Shown here: positions 43,901-49,900 of the stretch, piece by piece
How positions within the stretch are numbered: the first letter of the stretch is position 1
How the letters are laid out: every line of letters starts with the position of its first letter
From: a virus
Virus record (IMG/VR): IMGVR_UViG_3300042691_039521
Coordinates: 16,528-80,527 of that record
Reading direction: 5' to 3' (one strand)
Length of the DNA: 64,000 bases
Translations under genes and position numbers: made by a program
The notes under the pieces: generated by a model
What the model was told of the DNA's origin: nothing
The model's input: the letters and a program-made list of their open reading frames with translations, nothing else
Database searches by the model: none

Positions 43901-43950
43901 ACAAGTTCTTTGCTCCAAGATCACAAGGCTTTGGAACTAGGAGAACATAA
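31939..43950 (+). CDS. tape measure protein (4003 aa)
   Basis: It determines tail length and is ejected with the DNA. The conserved TP901-type tape measure core is at residues about 2400-2760 (starting KQFFGGGALAALRYG, including ETGLAADEIANFQIQITG and EERSGVLAKETIAF). Hydrophobic segments follow at about 2774-2793 and 2885-2912. Before the core lie some 2400 residues of coiled coil with two winged-helix-like segments (about 288-336 and 1449-1506) and a run of ten glycines in a linker (about 2018-2030). The C-terminal part (about 3550-3865) has degenerate 60-70-residue helical repeats. At about 0.15 nm per residue the tail would be near 600 nm. The start is an ATG after AAAAGGGG. Confidence 0.95.
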   Translation: MDGNKFLIEVGVDTSPAEKDLAAFMNKLNSMREKAASQDSGSSSAQLPPQVASAAFSDAPIDLSKQTSDLKEQAKIQRQIVQDRGKLVGLLQEEARISGSIGSGDLQNIRKGAEDALAAAFGSDKLSSSLKGVLTKAINQTVAEVRTPEGKVTQAQALSAKNAPAPPERFATRSTAVLKTVGIDAPTVVRPNVDILKDFNKAVQANQGDIIGVLNSISSSLQSVVKGAESLAGNFTSAAQDQGKALDDMTDSMTETAKSVGKVNDEILKSLADKAKKAAIDSQKSFGGRQKEVLKTVVDNPGITYEELKATGAPPQTIQSLTNRGLKRTGDKFDLDTSALTNFNTELTGVLTDFIGTSAGSINEIQKLEKAINNLIAGVDSVTAEVEGTATAVAQDGLFGEKGKTEAVRKGSVPQDEPAPAKKEKFVQTDFLAQEQTIEDALAAEAEVIEETVDVRKQALELQKQAVQARLASSKAEGEFYDKFDSIIRKYGGDPEGDAIVNRDVVFEDTTKEPKEITMAEWETLGSFERNWERLHEAALEATRALEVFVQANKVSTKDLFVESEGNEPQKLLDSLKAEYERLKSVQGEQLSAAAAAGLKIDTENRRGEFGGEGPRQEVIAQYEAELEASKEAVSETSAKLRSVSAKITELEKSLGLEVSALELTTKASVNLTKAQVAAIQEISKDAAFGQTTLNAKGTGGLFTYDKADAERVGRFAQGVLEDPQSSAVEKRAATRISESVDITLQEIERANTARSEIADILEDTTEYLDESAQWEKERAERAKVRAQEVADAVAAAEAKGLKTIPIASQDATNLQRSRLTFAKDKFLDPLGKDQYPASGKVENDFNFDTALIYDPNDLDLIRSRIKEVINGLTSDIASVEAGSGSVSTPLKFLRERLESVEKIASEIFANEGQTLNLNTLEIINDKITDLTSEAEESAQITREQNAIGGQITAAMEQELKARREAADAAAKAPLSDADKQALANAEQPTLLSSNSTLDPSLSELEKQLILAAERVKAIVSVPVEQLEAGDEIWRNSGAGTLLRKLQNPIGGREGVPQVVDYVPETNYPILGDATQGDAIKVLKKVDAERLANGETALSVEEARTIIAQKLLEVEAELVPMMAAYKTEEEKALVLKKELNDFLQKKLDEQGVNVNAEDVRVVSPTGSVFKKSGPGSKSPLFKLSDTDYEEYINRLHKIPQLSAARFNREGYNPVGLGSDFPRDDSVPRSLNQVSSDYEALSDIIRRQVDSSFEASVTLDQLNDLLSSTALSQEEINKVSLIILDKQRKSLESYLVNNPNRTDTDANPNDQSIRQQAELSKTLEDINTILGLRKEAEQKVVDAVEQQAAAQEDITREILKPDAVIQPSRLPAEVRGPKIPTAPPEIIDVQSASDEDKLAKRLANQEYARQKLARSAAGTIGTEPIEGVEKSAERLSATMDESLTSIKGMSQAMLQIIDLLEKNPDLGLAEFKQITGGTKGMGPRGASLKALQDRGIVTYDERSKLKVAAREDIPGLFKASSDRRVESKRTADAELIAQAQAELEAQIEEYGADVVDAFSDNLSDLTQQYVDLLKGRIEALEFSLGNEDGVIGAVGDIPTPLINKDLYERFGEAIGPEWDFYVEAFLAENSPGLLNFRGTNFSKSDIDSLLFSEDDPQKQITNAANDIRDRIEKSQSRIPGDSTSIGFEDFLSETPNLREANLTISEYVTQLLELVSLSEEVTNISNGLAGLDLSTAMALFGGQLESMAAESVVLSENIANAAREETIAKLEAISQNKAALRAYKQAFVEVSDESFADLSIDFQEVLQEQLRQAAENASATLRGNESILGEASTARTINVDEGQAIDNLLGIQNALEAKIFREGTFNLPPTETTPSVAPAAEAQDSLVNEVFEGAKIEAETNTQRRKNLEKTKQEVNAEPLNSEVFVQEEQGLVSALARKIEALDQQSSLLENIYPSFEEAERQLVIALNRKRLLLNAQADALENNGVSLAPISAIDPFQSGGADGGPKYGVNPYDTMNPGGGGGGGGGGYVGEEGEGFDPVEAAKARVEAAQNELLINIALFTQIYEKTTLLLSEKLAELQAGIKGFDEKLKGMTLQSIIDQGDVFKDVTEGKAEQKSAKAMIDAGAAEALLANDDLLFNFVAGQKLLAEAMEKISQQIFDKNLEANKRINAAWEKAAVAYEILTETNAGAGESLAELFSKYSGALSVFNQQLTALTKEGVTGDPVSLQAMGEAKGRTRIADTVISNQTNQSILDTINNDPNDPNGERNLVEELLDAQVALIRSTSELAELRNQQVELTGDVIKQLAEEDTSILNLKNAREAAAQALFDNLPAGALKDKLALQRRVGQRELNVNDPQYISLRRRENQLRQQEARAIVGEKQAPGLTGKITRYFDYQPDRGGAGFKQFFGGGALAALRYGLPGQIMRSGGSQIVNTIKEAEELQFALARLEGQFKTAFPTENFEEVRANIKAVAAETGLAADEIANFQIQITGAFSDTEIKGVGGTDLIEKQVESAAKLAQTVGLPLAEITDGLTAASLAFGEDFERIGDVAVRLEERSGVLAKETIAFIGDIAPVAEEAGYSIEEFAALAAVAQQRSGRSGAALAESFGRVIPALSEQKDKLMELAQITPSLQNPGFIDAIRQSDSKEILNQIGQAYQSMGKDAQQATIAILGGRREAQALIPALANQELVARLQKDAENSVGSLDKRFEDIQKTLTNSLARLGESVRQFGVELLESGLTDTFELAISLAEKLLGVLTPIAGVFADINKLLGGVPAAVAALSAVGVAFKSFAFKDQTEIVTDPLTGVESENVIGRQFIGTDFIQQIVGNIKEDFAAGFVDSGRTSVERRTGQALPVGPFAAGQGIPETAQLLTAGEKLKAGGTGLLTAVGGGSAALGAGVIGIAALSTAYGAIQGQINATKQALDDLILETKNDIASTDLDVDGARQRLTENLQTQADDARKAYDGWTEFWGELGNSLNPGDYLEGQANVIGSSDKFRDALKIFESSDSLRKDIFDEYKVTLGKSTGGLRDIAKSYKDSIEATDGYIEKDAEGAYRLYNEAGQEMANVALEGQDAKYVENLASQLGIDPTELDFGFVEATLQKDSSSEILNLAKGEEEQLNKYGLEAQEQAIRYVEVISGVARTSDEFGAEIDKLLEDLGKLPPLESNKLKGEELKAAYDVGLLSFEEYSTRLLENIEARRNILENSDQTEASELELLQLKQQEQAAYKEFAEIIIARQEERLRFETAFSGLSETQVAERTRQNNLANLANPNFNDRDLREQAALDIIEADKQNAINMAIAAGSAAEVAKLLSEGVDVSPVVQAIGLIDSLEETDAWKETRDKMLSVFKKLFDIDLDEDDITNWYEKILTDAYDDGQLSEVNKQNILSRLNSNLGALNAASFDNLSPDEQEALEDSFEQLIMLLAVGGVKREELLAILKRNEQFANMTPEELDAALTGILAGSPYGTPEDQAKINYNQAKDANAAIADTQVTNAKDNKIAIAQAKKAEADANLLAAEASGDPKLIQEAKNAQVRAERELQKAYNSAQVAKLEYYATIAEINGDLIGSIELNIQALEAQLALARQNNDEEAIAALEGQIARERDNLRKQAVTDANALSRLYGGLATLRGDLVEAALFAIEEANRNMDAARTPEEKANAALAQAQANADLIKAQFSERARDFDLFAAYLSSNGDSYGAAKTQLVKAQEALAAALRGGNKDEINQARIELLNQEAAFRQAAGAKRDGEFALLSSIIAGDDPVKQAILEQAAAQEAFARAVGPDEIRDATIRLNEANRAVANAQNDVRIAMMGLRQAELEAVEDSVGSAQLGVEIARQQLNDLIKAGAGDAAIANARAALISADKAAKDAAFQERQDEYKWLLDMGRITKSQYINYLEGLKNTLLPGTRQFKDLELAIKQLKSDIGGDLQANLPTSLALPTLYEVRRFNQSQGDYSSRASGQVTNNNNESNLYIEQVVLPQNTGLAAFEDLLYKFFAPRSQGFGTRRT

Positions 43951-44360
43951 TGGCAAAATGGAAACTATATGACCCAGAAGAAGATCAATATTTTTCTTTT
44001 GAATACAACCCATCTAAAGATGATGGATCATTTGCTTTAAATAAATCTACTGCCTATCAGGTTAATGCTGGTTCTTATAGAGATAATTCTAATAGAGACA
44101 ATATAGCTAATATTATTTTTGAGAGCCATAAAGAGGTTAAGAAATTTTCATTCAGTGGAAATATTTATAATAAAGATGAATTTGATAGATTAGAGCTATG
44201 GTTTTCTAAAAAATATGATCTGATTCTCACAGATGATTTGAATAGAAATTTTAGAATTTATGTTAGCAGTTTCAGCCCGAGTAGAATTCGTTCTCGACAG
44301 TTTCCATATAAACATTCTTACACTGTTAAAGGCATTGTACACGAAGAGATTTTTGAGTAA
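43950..44360 (+). CDS. distal-tail-like protein, copy 1
   Basis: This 136-residue protein starts in a TAATG overlap with the tape measure stop, the usual place of distal tail proteins. It resembles the protein at 46446: both share FSFSG, an LxxWF helix, an LTDDL or LIDDL turn and a SPSR/SPTR strand in the same order. The two are probably paralogues forming parts of the tail tip ring. The role is inferred from position. Confidence 0.7.
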   Translation: MAKWKLYDPEEDQYFSFEYNPSKDDGSFALNKSTAYQVNAGSYRDNSNRDNIANIIFESHKEVKKFSFSGNIYNKDEFDRLELWFSKKYDLILTDDLNRNFRIYVSSFSPSRIRSRQFPYKHSYTVKGIVHEEIFE

Positions 44361-44374
44361 GGAGTTAAGATAGA

Positions 44375-46441
44375 ATGGCATTTCCACCACCAAATTATCC
44401 ATATCAAGATAATGTGCATGATGTTGTTGCTGTTATTGTGAACGAGATTATTGCTGAGATTCAAGCTCACGAAGCCTCTCAGGTGAACGTTCATGGGATA
44501 ACAAACACAGCTAATTTAGTCACCACAGCGTCTCTTACAGAGCTTGTGCAGGATATTGTGGCTGCACAATTTTCTGCTGGCACCCATGTAGGCGCAACAA
44601 TCACATATAATGATGGTGATGGTTCACTTGATGTTGAAATAAGTGCGACTGGCGCTACTGGCCCACAGGGACCAATGGGATATACTGGACCCTCTGGCGC
44701 TACTGGCCCCGCTGGCGTTGGTGTTATTGGTGCAACTGGTTCTTCTGGACCCTCTGGCGCCACTGGCCCCGCTGGATCTACCGGAGCAACCGGTTCCGGT
44801 GTTACTGGCGCTACCGGAGCACAGGGTCCCGTAGGTGCAACTGGTTCTCGTGGCGCAACTGGTGCCACCGGCGCAGGAGCGACCGGTTCCACCGGGGCGA
44901 CTGGGCCTGTCGGAGTAACCGGTGCAACAGGTGCTGGCTTTACCGGGGCGACCGGTGTTGCTGGCCCCACTGGTTCAGCGGGCGCAACTGGCGCTACCGG
45001 CGTTCAGGGAAATGACGGAATTGCGGGTCCAACAGGTGCGACCGGCCCGGCTGGTTCTCCTGGTGGAGCAACCGGACCCACTGGTCCAGTGGGGGCTACT
45101 GGCGCAGGCGCAACTGGTGCCACTGGTCCGCAAGGTCCAATTGGAGCAACAGGTGTAGCGGGTTCACCGGGTGGAGCAACGGGGGCAACTGGGCCAGTTG
45201 GGGCAACCGGCGCTGGCGGTGGTGGTGGGGTTGAATATTTTGAAATGACCACTACCGATCTTGATTTAGACCCTTCTTTATTTAGTGCTTATAATATTAT
45301 CGTGGTTAAGTACAATGCAACCAAAAAAGCTTTTAGACTGCCGATGGCCAACGAGGTTCCAGCCGGAACTGTTTTTCATTTTTTCCAACACTGCGTAGAT
45401 GGTCCAGCGCCAGATACTAACGTTTACGATGATCTTGCTGAGGTTGGCGAATGTTATATTGTTAGAAATGACGCCGGAACCGCTGCTCCATATTATCTTA
45501 CAAGCCCTGTCGGTATTTGGGGTGATACTTTAAACGGAAATAACTGGTATGTCCAAGATTTTACTAGATCTAGTATTGGCGGAAGTTTAAGGCAAACAAT
45601 TTTTATATCTGATGGCGCAAGTAATTGGACTAATCCTTTTGGAGAGTACATTACAAAACATCCCGAGTTTAACTCTTCTTCGCTTGTTACTGCTACTGGT
45701 GGCTATACTCCAGAAATGGCGTTGGACCCAGCGGTTTTTGCTGTTAACAAGCCTGGGGCTTATGTTTTGGGTTCTGGTGGATATAATCCTATTGATTGGA
45801 TTCCACAGCCAAATAGAACAGCGCTAGCTAGACCAACTACCTCAATTGAGGGTGTTTTTGGTGGAACCCCTGTTTACCCAGATTTTCCCGATATATGGAA
45901 TGGCACCGATACCTTTGCTGTGCCCGGGGTGAACTTAACATCTATTGGCACTGTTTCTATCGGAACTAGAAGATATTATTCGCCAATGAGGCTTGATATG
46001 CCAACGGGAATACAAGAGATAATGCTTGAGGTTACCAGTGCTGGCACTGAAACAGAAATTAAAGTAAGATTATTTAAGGCCGATCGACACTGGCAACCAG
46101 ATAATTTTTGGGAATATGATTATTTTTGGGATCTTGGCACTTTCAATGTTGTTGGCAATGGGGTTAAAAAGCTTCCTGTTGGTGGCTATTATAATGCTGG
46201 AAATTATATTATAGCTTATCAAGCTAATAATAGAGGAAGCTGTACCGTAAGAGAATGGAGGGGTTCTATGCCTGGATGGGGCGTAATTGGAACGGGTGGA
46301 TCTACTAGTTTTATATCTCGTGGTAAATTTGATACCACAATCAGTAATGAGGATATTACCGACCAACCCTGGTCAGCATATGATACATCTAGTTATGGTC
46401 TATCTTGCCCTATTCTCTTTAGATATTCTTACGGGAGATAA
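44375..46441 (+). CDS. collagen-like tail fibre
   Basis: This 688-residue protein has an N-terminal segment with [20 protein letters not shown], typical of phage fibre N termini (residues 30-50), then about 195 residues of Gly-X-Y triplets (about 91-285) and a C-terminal globular region of about 400 residues. Its last 160 residues resemble the C-terminal domain of the fibre at 22575 (pattern R-Y-x-(S/V)-[21 protein letters not shown]). It is encoded between the two distal-tail-like genes and is probably a receptor-binding fibre. Confidence 0.85.
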   Translation: MAFPPPNYPYQDNVHDVVAVIVNEIIAEIQAHEASQVNVHGITNTANLVTTASLTELVQDIVAAQFSAGTHVGATITYNDGDGSLDVEISATGATGPQGPMGYTGPSGATGPAGVGVIGATGSSGPSGATGPAGSTGATGSGVTGATGAQGPVGATGSRGATGATGAGATGSTGATGPVGVTGATGAGFTGATGVAGPTGSAGATGATGVQGNDGIAGPTGATGPAGSPGGATGPTGPVGATGAGATGATGPQGPIGATGVAGSPGGATGATGPVGATGAGGGGGVEYFEMTTTDLDLDPSLFSAYNIIVVKYNATKKAFRLPMANEVPAGTVFHFFQHCVDGPAPDTNVYDDLAEVGECYIVRNDAGTAAPYYLTSPVGIWGDTLNGNNWYVQDFTRSSIGGSLRQTIFISDGASNWTNPFGEYITKHPEFNSSSLVTATGGYTPEMALDPAVFAVNKPGAYVLGSGGYNPIDWIPQPNRTALARPTTSIEGVFGGTPVYPDFPDIWNGTDTFAVPGVNLTSIGTVSIGTRRYYSPMRLDMPTGIQEIMLEVTSAGTETEIKVRLFKADRHWQPDNFWEYDYFWDLGTFNVVGNGVKKLPVGGYYNAGNYIIAYQANNRGSCTVREWRGSMPGWGVIGTGGSTSFISRGKFDTTISNEDITDQPWSAYDTSSYGLSCPILFRYSYGR
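44645..45230 (+). repeat. collagen-like Gly-X-Y coding repeats (second array)
   Basis: 9-bp units encoding mostly Gly-Ala-Thr and Gly-Pro-x triplets. Several stretches recur almost exactly, such as GGACCCTCTGGCGC at 44689 and 44747. The array could change length by recombination with itself or with the 22680-23590 array. Confidence 0.85.
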
Positions 46442-46445
46442 TTTT

Positions 46446-46898
46446 ATGGCAAGGTTTAACACCTTTCTTTTCAGTGAAGAAACATTTGGTTCCTCTGGTC
46501 AGCTACCAATAGAAGTTTCCGGAGAGAGAGTGCCATGGATTTTTATAGACCTATCAAGTGGAGATGAATACGAATTTGCGGTCAATCCTTTAGATTGCTC
46601 GTTTTCGGGGAATGAAGAAACTCTTACTGAGAATTATAGTAGTGCTGGCTCTCCTATTTTATTTGGTGGTAGACAAACCCCTAAAACCTTATCCTTTAGC
46701 GGGACAATTTTATATGAAGAGCATTTTCGAGCCATGGAAGAATGGTTTGAAAAGAATACTCAAATTACTCTTATTGATGATTTGGGCAATAACTACAGCA
46801 TTTACCTTCAGAATTTTTCTCCCACCAGGGCTTATGTCTCACAATACCCTTGGAGACATGAATATAATGCAAACGCTGTTATTTTATCTTGGACTTGA
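46446..46898 (+). CDS. distal-tail-like protein, copy 2
   Basis: This 150-residue protein starts at the ATG at 46446; the frame is open further upstream inside the fibre gene but without support. Its second half mirrors the protein at 43950 (SFSGTILYEEHF, MEEWFEKN, LIDDLGNNYSIYL, FSPTRAYVSQYPWRHEY). Both probably sit at the tail tip. It ends within the late-type motif variant that precedes the hub gene. Confidence 0.7.
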   Translation: MARFNTFLFSEETFGSSGQLPIEVSGERVPWIFIDLSSGDEYEFAVNPLDCSFSGNEETLTENYSSAGSPILFGGRQTPKTLSFSGTILYEEHFRAMEEWFEKNTQITLIDDLGNNYSIYLQNFSPTRAYVSQYPWRHEYNANAVILSWT

Positions 46899-46915
46899 CG
46901 TTATATTAAAAAGGA
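46897..46915 (+). promoter_or_regulatory. late-type motif variant before the tail hub gene
   Basis: TTGACGTTATATTAAA (from 46895) followed by AAGGA (46911-46915) matches the copy at 24412-24433 in all but one position over 21 bp and keeps the CG-N10 spacing. It overlaps the stop of the preceding gene and is 25 bp from the next start. Confidence 0.5.
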
Positions 46916-46940
46916 AACAGGATGTATCTGAAAGGGAAGC

Positions 46941-49900
46941 ATGAAATATATTCCGGAGTTATTTGAGAAAGCTACGAGCGGTAACTTCTTGGGCAATCGT
47001 GCGGCTAATGGACGTGTAACGGTTGAGCCAAATTGGAAAATTCAGGAAACAGCACCCATATATGGTAATTCTATACGTGGACCATTTCGTTATTATACAG
47101 ATGGTAACCCCGAAGAGTACGAGGTCCCGGCAATTCAGAACATTCAATGGAACAGATCATTTGGCCAAGATTTAGGTACGGCACAAATTACTATTTATAA
47201 CTCTTGGCATAATCTTAATAATGAAGACCCCGAGATGACCGATAAGATTGGTAAACCGGGTTACTTCTGGCCAAGACGTGGTGAGGGTGATTCATTTTTA
47301 ACTTGGAAACAGAACCCTGGCAAAGGTGCATATAAAAAGGATGGAACCTGGGACCCTAATTTTTCATGGAAAGATATTCTTGTTCCAGATGCCCTTTTGA
47401 GAACCTATGAGGGATGGGGCGGTAAACCCACAGACGGTGGTTATGTTTCTGTTGATCAGAATATTACTGATAAAAATATTACCATTACAGGTGTATGGAT
47501 TATTAATAGCGTGACTGCTGGTTCTCTCGGAACTATGGTACTCGACTGTACAGATATTGGTAGAATTTTATTAGATCAGATTGTTTTCCCACCCATCATC
47601 CCAGGCTCACTTTATCCTCTTGAATATTACCCAGATGGTAAGTCTCCTTTTGATTCTCCTTGGGGTCCAAAAGTTAAAGGTAAATTTACTCGTATTAGAG
47701 ATCCAAGAGATACCTCTGGAAGATGGATGGAGGTATCAAGCAGTCCGGCCTCTAAGGGTGCGGTTGCTGTAAAGCCGGGAGCAAGCTCTAATCAGAGTGA
47801 TTCAACTGTGTATCCAACTTACTCCACAGAGGAAGCTATTGATGGCAACTGGTCAACTTATGCATTGAGCAATGCTTATTCTACACCCGATGGAAATGGA
47901 GCCAATCCTAATACGGTTTGGTTTGAATTTACGGTCGGAGCCGGTATGGATTCTATCTCATTTAAACCATGGGCGGGAGGCTATACTTGCTATATTTCAG
48001 CATATCAAGATACTAATCCAAGAAACCCAACGGGAACCAATGTTTGGAAAGGCGATGACGTTATCCCTGCTGACGGCGATATGGCCATTAACTATGTCAA
48101 AAAAGTTAATGTCCCCATGCAGTTACCGGATAATAATGAGAATGTTATGGAGGTGTTCTTTAGTGATGAGCATTTCCCAGAATCGAACGAAACGCCATTG
48201 CCAAGTACATTATACCCTCATAAAATACGTCTAACATTCCAGCATCTTTATTATTCACATATTCCTGATAATGCTGGTAATCGTTATCGTGCTGGTATTA
48301 GAGACTTAACCGTTTATAGAACCGGTAAAGATGTTAGCCCATTCTCAACAGATTTTGAGGCTTTACCCTGGACATTCTGTATGACTTCCCATCCCACAAG
48401 GGGTTATTGGATTGTCGATAAAGAGGGATGGGTTTATGGCTTTGGTGATGCCGCTGATTATGATAGTGATGCTTTTGGCGCTGTTCCAATTGAAGCTTAT
48501 GGTGGAACCTGGGAATTTTTAGGCACCACAGGTAGAACTAATCGCGCTGTTGCTATTGAATCACATCCAGACGGTAAGGGCTACTGGGTCATGGACTGGT
48601 TTGGTCACATTTGGGCTTATGGTTCAGCGGAGCATCACGGTCAACATGCCGTCCCAGATCCTTTTGTAAATTTCTTTGAGGCATCAAAGGTATCGGCTAG
48701 AGGATTGGCTATTACTCCATCTGGTGAGGGATATTGGGTTCTGTATTCAAATGGTATTGTTCGTGGTTTTGGTGATGCAAGTCCCAAATATGCGGCAATA
48801 CCAAACACTGATGTTTCTATTTTTATGCAAGAATACCTAAAGATACATTACAGCAATCATCCAGGTTATATGTCTTATAATGTTAATCTTAAAGGTACGG
48901 CTATTGCTTCTCACCCGAAAAAAATGGGTTTCTGGGTTACGGACGGCTCTGGTCAAGTATTTCCATTTGGCGCAGCAGCCAGATATGGGGGATTAATTAA
49001 TAGAGTTTATAGTAAAGGTCTAGCTGGTCAGTTTAAACTTCAGGATTTAGAATGGGCAACGACCATAGAATCAACTCCTTCAGGAGAGGGCTATTGGATT
49101 GCTTTTGGTTCTGGTCGTGTTGCTGGTTTCGGTGACGCCAAGAAACTTGGTAAAGACCCTTATATAGTAAATGATTTACAGATTCCAACAACAGGCGTTG
49201 TCCCCCCAGGTCCAAATACAACTCCATCAATTGTTGGTGGTGATCCTCACGATCTTGTGTATAAACGTGAATTACGAGAATTTCCAACAAGACCCGGTGG
49301 TCCAAACGGAACACAATTTTATTGGAATGGACAGTGGTGGGATGACGCTCCTATTACATATCCAGAAAATAAAAATGCTCCTAAAGATTCTGGTAATATT
49401 CTTACAAACCCAGAAACGATGGACTACTCGTTCTTTAGAAACATTCTTTGGGGTCTTGCTCGCGATCCTAATGGCAATGGTTTCTGGGGGCTTACTGCTT
49501 CTGGTGAGGTTATCCCGCATAATGCTGATTTCTGGGGTAAACCTGGCTATGATGGCGCAACAGGTTTCCGTTGGAAGGAAGGTAACTTTGACGGTGATTA
49601 TGCACAGATTGTAAAAGATATTCTTCGCTGGGCTGGATTCTTATTCTATGATCCTGATATTGACGGAGACACAGAACCTTCTGTATTAGGTCGTATTGAA
49701 GGAACGGGTATTAAAACTGATACAACCCTAGAGGGTGATAAGTTCGATAAGAAGACATTAATTGACGTGATCAAAGAACTTGCTGAAGTAGTTGGTTATA
49801 CCTTTAGAATTGCAGAAGATGGTTCGGTGATTTTTGAAAGTCCTAACTGGTGGCGTTCAGGTAACTTTGATGAAGATGGTCAACCAATTTATGTGATCTA

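Noticed and set aside
44491-44970. Pro-rich minus-strand frame opposite the second collagen array
   Set aside because: Same mirror effect of the triplet repeats; all supported genes are on the + strand.
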